From positions 1,383,001 through 1,447,000 of the forward strand of contig JACATO010000065.1 in assembly GCA_018389105.1 (NCBI GenBank): a stretch of 64,000 nucleotides of DNA. The letters are read 5' to 3'. The position numbers and the translations under genes are program-made. The notes below the pieces were generated by a model. The model did no database searches. It saw nothing but the letters and a program-made list of their open reading frames with translations, and was not told the DNA's origin. The stretch's first letter is position 1. Every line of letters begins with the position of its first letter. The DNA comes from Nautilus pompilius (Eukaryota; Mollusca; Cephalopoda; Nautilida; Nautilidae). Positions 36,401 through 48,175 of the stretch are shown here, in pieces.

Positions 36401-38139
36401 AAATCAATATTGATCACTTTTATGAGTAACCTGGTATAAATACTGCAGAAAACCAAGTGATCAATTCTACTTCCTAACAAAGCACCACAGAGGAGATCTT
36501 ATTTACCTCTTCATAAGCTGAATATACAAAACTTATGAAAACAAACTACTGTATTTAATTTTTAAGAAAATGCAATGCTTATTTCTTTAATTCAAGAGTT
36601 AAGCTAAATGTTGCTTGTGTATGAAAAAACAACAAACATTTACAGTACTACCTTTTTTTATTAAAAATGTCATCTTTATCTTTCATGCTTCTGGAAATAA
36701 AACAAAAATAATTTTTTCAATATGTATTTAGCTAGAAGCTTGCTTCTGACTAGTTGATAATTTAAGTGTAACATGCTTTCATGGCTGATTCCTAATAAAT
36801 TTGAAAATAAAATATGAACTTGCCTAACCCTTACATTTTGACAGTACATTTTTTGTTGTTTTATATGTATAAAAAATGCCTGTTAACTATATACAATAAA
36901 CAATAAAAAGCTGATGCTAAAACAGCAATAACAAAAAACACTAATATTGGAGCAGTTGTTGCCAACTATCGACATGACAACAATTACTGGAACCCTCCAA
37001 AAATAGAATATTGAGGACCGTGTGATCAACAAAGACAGTGGAAGTTCATCTCATGTTCTGCATACAACTAACAAACTACATGAGTACATTGGATGGTGGT
37101 TTTATAATCTTGGCTGTACCCACCACCTCAGACCCGCCAAGAGTTCCAATTTAATGGGAAATGTCCTGAATTTTACACCCAGAAAAGTGTCCCAATGGGA
37201 TGAGTAAATTGTCTACATTTTATTTTTCAAGTAGTTATTGCTCCTTTTTTTTAAAACTGTGTTGTTTTTATTCATCTCATGCTCTCATGAGATCCAGCTG
37301 TCTTGTGTGACCATAGTGTTTACCCATCCCAATCCCTTTGTTATGTAACAGTCTATTATTCTAGTCAACAACAGATACTAAAAAAAAACAACAATGCCAT
37401 TATTTGTATCCTTCTGATGGTCAAAATATGCCAACATGTAAATGACCAGCCAAGTGGTGTCAATAATGCATGGCATAGATAATTTTAACAGAAAAATTGA
37501 TTTTTAAATTTTTTATGCAAAGGAGTAATTCTTTAATTATTCAATGAAATTGCTTCCTATAACTTAGTAAAAATTTTTGAAAAATAAATGTATTCAAATT
37601 GACAACAAAGGTATTGCAAACTAAGCATCACAAACCTGTTTATATACTGATCAGTACTCCATTATTTTGTTGCAAGACCACACAAAGCTAATGTAATTGC
37701 AAAAAAATAAAATGAAATTAAAGTAAAAAAAAAAAGGTTCATATTTAATCTGGTGCGAAATTATTAGAATAGACGTATGGTGTAGATACAAAATCTGTGG
37801 CGTGACACCAGAGTGAGATGGGAAATCATTTATTAGCACAAAGTGAATTTCCGTCCCAGTTTTCACAAGGTCTCACATTCTACTTCACAGAGCAAAAAGA
37901 TATCAACAGCTAGTATACAGTTTCACCAGTCTCAAAATCTTAAATGCTAAAAAATTCTCATCATCACAGATTTATAAAGTGAGTTTCCAATTTAGACAGA
38001 TTCAAACTTGACTTCACTTTTTACCACCTAAAAGATCAGGAATTAATTCAAATCTGATAATATTAAAAAAAAAAAAAAAAAAGAAATCTGGTGAAAAAAG
38101 TTTCAAAGTACTATTCTAACTTTTATAATAGTTCAAAAT
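33403..38139. other. 3' UTR and intergenic DNA
   Basis: No further gene recognised. The 3' UTR of the glycosyltransferase starts here; its end is not clear, because several AATAAA-type hexamers occur by chance in AT-rich DNA. An (AAT)n tract lies at 33709-33728. A plus-strand frame at 37022-37207 is better balanced in composition than most but has no recognisable motif. Confidence 0.45.
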
Positions 38140-38589
38140 ATGTAGGGGAGACTCCCCCCCCCCCCGAGCAAATTGTTATAAGGACAAGTTGTTACAGTAC
38201 AGCATCATTAATTCTGAATTAAACACATATATGAGGCAGATTTACCAATTCTCCCAAATTTGGGCGGTAGTCTCCCGAATTTGGACATATGACCCAATCT
38301 ACTGATCAGGTTTTAAAAATTGGTAATTTCTACCGATTTTAGGCACGTACACTGAATTTTTCTGGAAGTCTTCCGATTTGTGTAACCATAATTAAGTTTT
38401 TTGTATATTCAAAATTTCCCGGTAAATGTCAGCCAATTGTTTGCTCTCTAGCAAAACCAGATGAGCAAACATGTGATTCATACCGAAAATTGGGCTTCAC
38501 TTTCTTCTTGGCCAATGGAAACCGATTATACAAATAAGATGACCAGTCATATTTATCATTCTAAACCAAGCTTGATTACTCGAAATGAC

Positions 38590-38720
38590 TTCTTTGGCAA
38601 CAAAAGTGAAGATAAAACGTTACAAGTGCACATTCCAGACATTTTGTGAAACAGAATTTCCTTGGGTGGCCAAATGTACTTTGAAGACATGCATTTTGCA
38701 AAGTAGGCCTATTTTATTTT
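38590..38720 (+). pseudogene. BED zinc-finger relic of a hAT transposase
   Basis: In one plus-strand frame the peptide KRYKCTFQTFCETEFPWVAK is followed by a Cys. It resembles the start of BED-finger hAT proteins, where a Tyr-Lys...Phe-Pro-Trp-Leu stretch precedes the first zinc-binding Cys pair. The frame then breaks and no catalytic RNase-H-like part was found. Confidence 0.45.
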
Positions 38721-38807
38721 ACACTTGATGCCTGTGAAATGCTTTAATTCTAACTATTTATGTTGTATCCATAATTAAGTTTATTTTTATTAAACTAAAA
38801 TTTTTGA

Positions 38808-38930
38808 AAAGGCCCAGGCTAGGGAAATTCCTGCCCAAATTTTAATTTCATTTTTTCATTCTTTTAGGTTGAACTTTAAAAATGCCTAGGCTTGGGGAAC
38901 CCCTGCTCAAATTTTAAATTCTTCATTGTT
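38808..38930. repeat. two-copy tandem repeat, period about 70 bp
   Basis: GGCCCAGGCTAGGGAAATTC with CTGCCCAAATTTTAA recurs about 70 bases later as TGCCTAGGCTTGGGGAACCC with CTGCTCAAATTTTAA. Confidence 0.6.
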
Positions 38931-39836
38931 TAGTAAGATTCTTATGTTTCTTGTGTTATTCCTGATTATGCATGTGCTATTTTCAATATCTTTCTCTTTC
39001 ATTTTAATTTGTGATTGTTACAGTAAATTATTTTCAAACATGTTCTGTATTTGTGACTGAAATGTAATATATAGCTTATTAAATAGTGTCTGTCAATACA
39101 ATAAAATTTGATATAACTTTTTTTTACTTCATTTAATATTTCCAATCAACATAGGAAATTGAACAACCTATTTAGCAACTGAAAACAATATTTTCAAGAT
39201 GACTTCAGAAATGAAAACAAATACATATTTGAACTAATTCATCAATTAAGTACGAGTAAAGCCATAAAAAAGATAGCCAAAGAAATTACTCCCTCACTGG
39301 TATTATAAATATATATATATATATATATATATAAAATGATGTACATTTGGTGCCTCAACCCTGTTTTCTGGAAGTAAAAAAAAACATTGTGTTAAGATTA
39401 AGTCTGAAATTTACAAAAATGAAAATATGATGATAGCTTGAGACCTGCAGAATTGAAAACAAATGACAAAATCAAAGAATGCAAGGGTATTTGCAAATGA
39501 TGGGCTTTAAACCAGTTTTGCTTGTAAATTGCTTGATTTGCTGTGAGTTGCGCAAAATCTTCCCCATGAGAATTTTGAAAAGTTGGCAAGTATTATCACT
39601 CATCTGTGTGTTTAATTAGGAATTATTGGTGCTGTAACAACTTACCCTGCAAAATCTATCCCCATATACTCTAATTAATATCGTTACAAAATCGTGTTAT
39701 GTAAATAAAATAAGTTTTATGCATCTTGCCATTTTACAAAGTCAGACAATAAAAATCAAGTAGCAGCAATGTCACAGTGTAAGTTAGAGGTATCAAAAGA
39801 AATAGCAAGGCACAAAATCCTCTGATATTAAATATA

Positions 39837-41069
39837 TTATGTCATTACAAAAGTTTTTTTGGTTTTTATATTATGTTAATTTGGGGTTCATTTTTTGCAT
39901 GCTTGTGAAAGTGTGTGTAGATACGTTATATACTGTTTTGTAGCCTGTGCTTTGGTATACATTATGGAAAAACCTACCTTTTTAAAAATCAAAATGGATA
40001 TTTGTTTCAGGGTTCTGAGTGAAGCATAGATAGAAAGGTTTATCATGCCATTTTGCTTCACGAGTTCAAACTAAGCCACAAAGCAAGCGAGGCAACTCGT
40101 AATATTAAGCAAACATGGGGCGAGGACACAGCAAATGAGCGTACAGTACAATGATGGTTAGATGGTTAGCAAAGTTTTGATCAAAAAATGAGCCTTGAAG
40201 ATAATGAACATAGCAGACCTCCTTCCAGCTGTGATGATGAACATCTGAAAGCCTCAGTTTAACTTGATCTAGGAAAAATAGTGTGAGAAATTGCTGGAGA
40301 GCTCCCAGTATCTTGACACAATCAGCAAGGTGAAAAGACTTGACATGTGGGTGCCCCACGAGTTGAATGAACAACAAAATCGTCAATTGGAGATCTGCTC
40401 TTTGCTTGTCATAAGAAACAAAAATGACCCATTTCTTGACCAAATCATCATTACATGTGATGAAAAATGGATTTTTTATGACAATTGCAAATGATCAGCA
40501 CAGTGGCTCGACAGATACAAGGCGCTAACCACATTCCAAAACCTAGCCTCCACCCAAAGAAGATCATCGTCACTGTCTGGTGGAGTGAAACTGGTGTCAT
40601 CCACTATAACTTCTTGCAACCTGGCGAAACCATCACAGCTGAAAGGTTGTGTCATGAAATAAATGTTCATCAGAAACTCAAGTCAATGACAGCTGGCATT
40701 GGTGAATCAAAGAGGCCCAATCCTGCTCCATGACAATGCTCATCCTCATGTTGCAAAAGTGATCTTCAGAAACTGAACACACTGGAGTATGAAGTTCTTC
40801 CTCACCCAGCCTATTCACTAGGCCTTTTCCCCACAGACTACTTACTATCTTTCCAAACACATCAACAGCTTTATCCATATGAAATCCTTCTCCAACCAAG
40901 CAGCAATTGAAACTGTTCCATAAATCCAAAGTTTTTGCAAAATGGTATAAATGCACAAAGTGTATTGATTGTAATAGAACTTACTCTGATTAATAAACTT
41001 CACATTTAGCAATGATATGGTCTCATTGTTGTGGTAGAATAACCAACAAAACTTTTTGTAACAACCTAA
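39837..41069 (+). mobile_element. mariner transposon, decayed
   Basis: The right terminus in complement reads TTAGGTTGTTACAAAAAGTT, the typical mariner end. The left end TTATGTCATTACAAAAGTTT is its diverged partner, and both are flanked by TA. The length of about 1.23 kb is close to a standard mariner. Confidence 0.8.
40040..40960 (+). pseudogene. mariner transposase pseudogene
   Basis: Spread over several plus-strand frames: an N-terminal helix-turn-helix part (KASEATRNIKQTWGEDTANE), the first Asp region as TCDEKWIFYDN (40455-40490), a linker starting WLDRYKAL, the second Asp region as LLHDNAHPHVAK (about 40730-40760), then HPAYSLGLFPTDYLL, which corresponds to the S-P-D-L-A-P-T-D-Y-H block holding the third Asp. 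Many stops and frameshifts; no functional protein. Confidence 0.82.
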
Positions 41070-41906
41070 TACATTAACATTATAGATTATAACATATTGT
41101 AAGAGTGAAATTAAATAAATACATTTGACAATAAATTTAAAATCTCTAAATTTTTAAAGAAAAGAAAATAATAATTTTATTATTTATTAAAAAGAGCTAT
41201 GCCAAAAACAAAAATGCTACAAAGTTATAAAACATCACCTCTACAAGCACAAAATTATTAAACTCTATAAAGAAAAAAGTCAATTCTGTGAGGCCTGCCT
41301 GCTAAGCCTAATAGAAATAAAATTGCTTTACATAACTAAGTCTTTTGTTTAATGTTAGGAATTGATCAAGACTGGTGAGAGCTAAACTTCGTTTTCTATT
41401 TGAAAGTAGCCAAGAGTAAACGATTTTTATGTCTACATAAAAATAAAAGAATTTTACAACAATGATTAAGAAAAAATCAAAACCTATTCACCAGCTGCTC
41501 CAATCTAAGATTCTCTTTAAAACTTGTTCTTAGAATGTTTTGTACTAAGTGCACCAGTAAAAATTTTTCTTTCATCAAAGTTTGTTTTAGATTTTTCTAT
41601 TAAACATCTGACATCTCTTGCAAATCTGTCATAATGTCATCTGTTAGGTGTCAGCAGCAGTCAGAAGGCAAACATAGCAGTCCTTTAAATCAGTTTTATT
41701 ATCGAAAAAGATTTGCTATATATAATATTTTTTTTTGTATTTTTGCATGTTTTATATAATTTTTCTCCAAATTTTCCCTTAAATATACATTCATAATTGT
41801 GAATTTTAGAAAAGGCCTGATATTTGTTTCAAGAAAAAAAAAACATTTCTTTAAATTTTATTATTACTTAAAGTTTAATATGAATTATAATAATTCTTTC
41901 AGTATG
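41070..41906. other. 3' flank of the armadillo-repeat gene, non-coding
   Basis: AT-rich. It should contain the 3' UTR of the minus-strand gene ending at 41907. Confidence 0.5.
41857..41862 (-). promoter_or_regulatory. candidate polyadenylation signal AATAAA
   Basis: AATAAA on the minus strand about 45 bases beyond the stop codon of the armadillo-repeat gene. AT-rich context makes chance occurrence common, so support is weak. Confidence 0.3.
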
Positions 41907-42015
41907 CTACTGTGGTTTTGAAAGAGCAGGACTCCTGGAAAGTAAAGCAGACTCGATGGAGTTAGCAAGTCCAGGTAAAATGGCAAAACCATACAATATC
42001 TCAAGGCTTCCATTT
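41907..42015 (-). CDS. ARM-protein terminal exon 9
   Basis: 109 bp including the TAG stop. Acceptor CTGTTTTGCAG. Completes the split Arg codon and encodes NGSLEILYGFAILPGLANSI followed by a short Ser-rich C-terminus. Confidence 0.85.
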
Positions 42016-45000
42016 CTGCAAAACAGTAAAGAATTTAATTACTCTTACTGATGAATATCACATCAAAACATGGTATTGCTACTTCCTTCTCCAGCCTCAG
42101 AGACATCTGTAGTTTTTGTTAGAAAACTAAACCTAGTGTAGGATCTACACAGAAATGCTAATTCTGCTTAGCTAGCTACTTATCATTGCTTATAAAAACA
42201 GTCTGCTGCCTACAAAGGTCTTGCTTAGCTAAACTCTTGAAACTGTTTTTAATGTGATCTGTCTTTTTTTCCTGAAATTATTAAAAATCTACACCTTAAT
42301 AAAATTTTTTGTCAGAATCTAGGTCTGCTCTCAACTTGCCAAATAAATTCTTTGTATGAGGTTAGACATAATATGCAAAGAAAACGAAGTGCTAATGTGA
42401 AAACCAATCATCCTTTTGAAACTCCACATATATGTATAATTTATTTCCTTGGGTTAATTAATGATAAGAACCTTACTAACTTGTTTGTCTTTAGCAAAGT
42501 ATTATATTTTCCTTTTGGGCATATGATCTTCTGAAGAGTTTATCATTATTTTATCTTAGTCATCAAGGATGACTAGTATTGCTTGTTCCCATGAATGTTT
42601 TAGTGGCTTCTTGTTCTGAACAAATTTATATGTAAACAGTAAGTTATTTTAGATAAAGAACATAGCCCAATTATTTTTTTTTAGGTCTAAAGATCCTAAG
42701 ATGTCAGTTCTGTATGTCCACATATGTCTTATATCCAGCAGACAGAATGAATTGTAATTGTATACAAATGCTCCCCCAATCAAACAATGTGTGGGCAATA
42801 ATGCCAAAAAAGAAAAGAAAAATCTTAAGCTATATCCATATTTCATTCTTTTCGAACAGATTTCTTCATGAAAGTGAAGGAAAAACAAAAGTTAAATACC
42901 TCATCAACTGCTGCACAACTGGGTCAGGGTTGTTTACCAAGAGAAACATTGTTGCTCTCAAACCATGTGCATGAATCCTATCATTATTGGATCGCACACA
43001 TTTGTCAATTATCAATGGGAGATATTTAACCTGAAAGATACAGTACTTCAGGTGAGAAAAAAATAATCAAAATGTTTTGAGTAAATCCAAAGAAAGTAAT
43101 TAGTTCCCAAAATTTCCTCAAATCAAACAAATACTGTGCATAGAGAAAATATTAGTTCAAAATAGATCCATTTGAGAAAACAGACAGGTTTTCTACAATT
43201 CTTTCACAATTTATGTAGTGTCACAAATTTTTAAAAAAAAAGATGATTTAAACAACCAAGTTCAGAAAAGAGAAAAAGAAGATGAAAATATAATTTAACA
43301 TATCTTCTTCAAACTTAATACAAAGATGGTGTCATTTGTCCACTAGATGAATGGAATGCAGAGATGCCTCCACTAGTGCTGACATATACTAAAACCAAAA
43401 TGGCGACTAATGATGTAAATGCTAGAGTGGGATAGTGAACAATTGTACAGTTTTTGAGTACAAAAGTGGTTAAGTTTCCAATATTTTATTACAGACTTGA
43501 AGCATAGTTCAGCGATGAAGTCCTATCACAGAAAATTATGGACAACTAGTGTAAATGGTTTAAAGTAGATGCAACAGTGGAACAACAACAAATATCAAGG
43601 CCATTTGTAATCATATCCACAGGAAATATGGCAACAATAAGTCACCAGCATTTAGATTTCCAATAAAATATCAGCAAAATGAATTCCAAAAGAAATTAAT
43701 AAAGTTCAAGAGCATAAACTTTTGATGGTCTGTTCTATGCCAAAAAAATGACAGGATACTGATGGTGGTCCATCAATGTTCATTCACTCTTGTGTACATC
43801 CTTCTTACATTTTCCATGAATGGCTTGTTGACCCAGATGTATAAAGGTTGCCACAGTGAAGTTATTCCACCTGGAGTGACAACAGGATCAATCTTATGTT
43901 CTACCTCTTCATTTTTTCAGTGAGATGCCCCTTGAAGGTAGCAAGCACCATCATGGAATTTAGATTCAAAAGAAATTAGGACAATAAAACCACACCTGAC
44001 ACGGGCAGTTTCACCATAGTTCATAATTTAATTGTTTCGAAAATGTCTCTCAATAAGTTTTCATTCTTTGGTATAGACTTTCTCTTAAAATCAATGACAC
44101 TGTAAAACTATCAACAATACACTGCACAACATCACAGTTACATAATGCATAGCCACACATCCAGATTAGTGCATCAAGTGATCCTTTCTTGGCAGTCATG
44201 TTTGAAGATATGTCAAAGAACACCGTGTTTGGGTCAACATTACCAAATTGCCCCATCATAAAGTTGTTTAACATCCCATAATGGAAACAGACCAACTTCC
44301 CTTCAGCATCTCTTGACACAAGGAAAACCATTCACTTTAAAAGTTCTTCAGCCATATCTGTGTGATGGCTAAAATCCGCAAAACGTTACATGCTCTCATT
44401 ATTTAAAGAAATTGATGATGAGCATTCTGATAGTAACAGCTCTACTGATCACACAAGATTCATGAATAAATGTAGAAAGTTCTTCCAGTTTAGGGTATTC
44501 CACTTTTTTGATTCAGCAAAACTAACTTTTTCTTCTTTTTTGTGCTATCATCAAACATTTGCCTCACTGATGTTGAAATCACTAGCACATTTCTATGAAA
44601 TTTTCTTCAGTGAACAAGATAACCTTTAATTTGAAAGTTTCTGTATAGTGAAATCATTTTTCTCCCATAGGCAACCATGTGCAGCATCACATTCAGAAAT
44701 GATAAACTGGCTTGACCTGCATCTAAAGATAACCAAGTTACAGGGGAAAAAAAAAGAGACTGTGTGGGTGTGTATTTGATGAGGAGATTATTCTCTTTTG
44801 GGTTATAAGGCAACACCTCTGCTTCATTCTGCACTGATGATGAATGCAAGATACACCCTAAAGTTAGCCTAGTTATTTTCTATAAAATTGTGACAGTAAT
44901 TTTAACTACCTATATAATGTTTTTCTAACTTTTTATTTTAACAGATTTTTCTTTAGAAAATTTTAGAAGCTGTTTCATGTTGGCTTATACAAGCAGAGAA

Positions 45001-47369
45001 ATAAAATAACAAGTACAGCATGTCAAAAGGATAAAACATTTTTAAAAAAAGAGTTCTGAAATTACTTGTTTTCACAAGGCAATCCTTAAAACAAAAAATT
45101 TAAATTGGTTGTGAATAATATAAATTTACAGATGTTAGGGTCTGCTGTATAATATTGTCATAATAATAATTTTAAAAATTTGGTCATTCTCTCCCATGCA
45201 TTTAAGATGCCTAAATCACATGAATAATGAAACTGAGTTTTAAAACCTTAATTTAGTAAAAATATTTTATATTTTTTCACTTCCTCCAATCATTCCTGAG
45301 ATTTTTACTCACTGAAAAAACCTGTAAAAACGTTTAGTGCTCATAAATCTGAATGTATTAAAAGTTAAAGGTACATTTGGCAATAAATATTTTCAGTGCA
45401 TCAAATTTCCTGCGAAACTAAATCTGAAAAATGAAATGAATGAATTTTTTTTCTACCTCACCAGCCCATTTTTTGTCTTTTATTTAAACTCCTTCATGAC
45501 CGTTCAGTAAGTTAACTAAACAACGACAACTGGAAAACTTTCTACTTTTGTCTGATATTTTCTTTTGCATCCATCAAGAGTATAATTTTAAACTGTGCAG
45601 GGTGATTGAGCTTACAGAGGAATGACCAGCACTTTGCCAAAGAAGGCAGGCAGAATACCAGCATGATGAAAGAACTTACAAAAGAAGACTGGGAGGGAGG
45701 GGGGGGGGTTGCCCAAGAAGAATTGGAGGAAACCCACAATAGACAGACAGCTGGTTAAAAAAAAAAGCAAAGGCAAAATAATCAAGACAAAGCCATCTGG
45801 GGCTGCCAAGGCAGAGTCATTTGCTGCTCTTATCAAGTATTTCATATGATTTTATTTTATACAATTTTTTTTTTACACATCCCCAAAATCAAAAAAAAAA
45901 CAAAAAAAAATCAAATTTTAATTGTTCATGAAAAAAAAGAGAAAAATATGGACATAAAAAAAATATTCTGTTCTTTGCCATCAGTGAAAAAAAAAAGTTC
46001 TGGACAGCTATTTTGAATGTGCAATTTACTCTAATATATGCATCTTTCTTTTTTTTAGAAAATAGTTTGTCAGGCTGATTTTTAAGCAATATTTTACACT
46101 TGAATATTATCTCATATGTGTGTGTGTGTTTTTTAACTCAGTATAATAATTTAAAAAGAGAAGAAATTAAGTAAGTTACAAATGATTACACATCAATAAT
46201 CACAGTACACAGATGAATAGCACAAAAAAATCTAATGTGAATGAGCCATGTAACATAATTCTAGAAACAGTATCAGTTACTCACAAGAGTGCCAGCATTC
46301 TCCTTATATTTAGCAAAGTTGGCAATCCCACGAATAACATGGAAAAGTACATCTTGATTGAGATCTTCATGCAGCATGACACACAAACACTCAAACAGAT
46401 CATAGAGCACCTTCTAGAAATTAAAATTAGATTAAAATTTAACTGCTGTTTCTTCTTAAAATTCACAACATTACTATTTTATCTCAAAATTTAACCTTAA
46501 TACTATAAGGAAAAAATAGAATTTTTCAAAAACTACAAAAACTTAAGTCAAAGTTTTCTTTATAAAATAAATGCATCAGCATTGAACAAAATTTTTCTCA
46601 CAGTAATTGATGCATTCTCAATTTCAGAACCAGCTGCAGGCCAGTTGTTACAAAAGATAAGTAAATATCTTGCCTCTTTACCATAAATCTGACCTTGAAT
46701 AAGTAACATGATAACATATTATTTAAATTGCTGAATTTCTTCTCTTCAGACAGAAAATTAGTTTAGGAAGAATGAAAATCACCATCTGGAGAAAGCTGCA
46801 GCTACAGATGTAGACAATTGGAGTTACCAGAGCTGAGCTAATGAAACAATACTTTTTCCCCCAAACATTGGCTTTTAGCCTATTAACTTTTGGCAGCATG
46901 GCACAGACACTATTGTAAGTTAGTTAATGTAGTATATATATATTTATGTACAAGCATAGCACTTCATAATGAAAAACATCTGAAGATTTTGCTAAAAAGA
47001 GTTGCATGATTTATTACTGTTTTAGTTGCTAGTATTTATTTCATTTTTTTTAAAGGTCTAAAGTATTTCTTTTAAAGAGGCAAGGTACTGGTGTTTTGAC
47101 AACTGTAAAAGCTGAGCTTTTCTGTATGATTTATATAAAACACTCACAAAAAATTGTTTCAAAAGAAAGTAGATAAAATATATGAAAGAAAGACAACAAC
47201 TGGAATTTTCTTAATGTTGTGCTACTGGCCACAAACATGAGAGGGCAGCAAGAACTAGATGGGTTAGAAATGTTTTGTGGGCAGGAAGCAGTGTTTAATA
47301 TTCATCACATTGTATATATAGTAAATGAATGCAAGAGACTTCCAATCTTTGGGGCACCTTCATGTGTTT

Positions 47370-47401
<32 letters not shown>

Positions 47402-48139
47402 TAATAATATAATAATAAATATAATAATAATATAATAATAATAAAGTAGCCGATGAAGTAAATGTAATTTTACCAGTGATATAAAAATAAGAAAAAGAGA
47501 CTTCTACTTATGCATTATTTTAAAAAAAAACAAAAAACAATCAAAAGTTATCTCCAAATTTAGTTTTAAAAATAAAAAAACTATCTTGTGAAATTACAGT
47601 TTTTGGTATTAGAGGCAATAAAATAGACTAAGCAATATATAAAAAAATAATTGCCCCTCCTTAAAGTTCATTTAAATAAATTAGTAAACAATGATGTCTT
47701 TTTCTTACAGCTCATAGGAAAATGCTTGATCAACAAACTTACACGATCATCAGGATTCACTGACAAGTTAGCCACCACACAGGCTGCATTACAAAGCACT
47801 TGCACATTGTCTGGTGAACTCTGGATTACTGCCTTTAAATTGTGTCCAGAGGTGAAGTCTTCCTATAATACAAAATTAATGTTTCTTTCTTTTATCTATA
47901 GCCTCAAATGCAGACTACATTCAAGACAGGTGCTATATACCAGAAATATTTGTTCTAGAGTAAGCCAGATAGCAAAAAGTTTGAAACTTTTCATGCAAAT
48001 CTGTTTGCAACGACCAAAAAAAACGAGATTCTCTTTAAACTTTTTAAAACACTCAGCTCCAATTTTACTAAGAAAATAAATTAACAAAGTTGGCTGAAAA
48101 CGAAACAAGTTTTTATTAGTTTTCTTAGCTTTTGGATGA

Positions 48140-48175
<36 letters not shown>

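Larger units (their letters stand above)
38140..39675. mobile_element. long-inverted-repeat element with a BED-type hAT relic
   Basis: A forward arm at about 38140-38240 (GTTGTTACAGTACAGCATCA, ATTCTGAATTAAACA) and an inverted arm at about 39612-39670 (TTAATTAGGAATTATTGGTG, CTGTAACAACTTACCCTG) match the arms of the foldback MITEs at 27751 and 50140. Between them lie TCTCCCAAATTTGGG-type repeats (38261-38290), a BED-like coding relic and a (TA)n tract at 39308-39333. I infer one old element of about 1.5 kb that could be the parent of the MITEs. Two independent MITE copies flanking a hAT fragment is the alternative. Confidence 0.4.

Noticed and set aside
47651..48079. 142-codon plus-strand frame
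   Set aside because: It lies antisense to ARM exon 6 and runs into AT-rich intron; it is a shadow frame.
47373..48174. CRISPR-like array
   Set aside because: The repeats are simple AAT and AC microsatellites without unique spacers.
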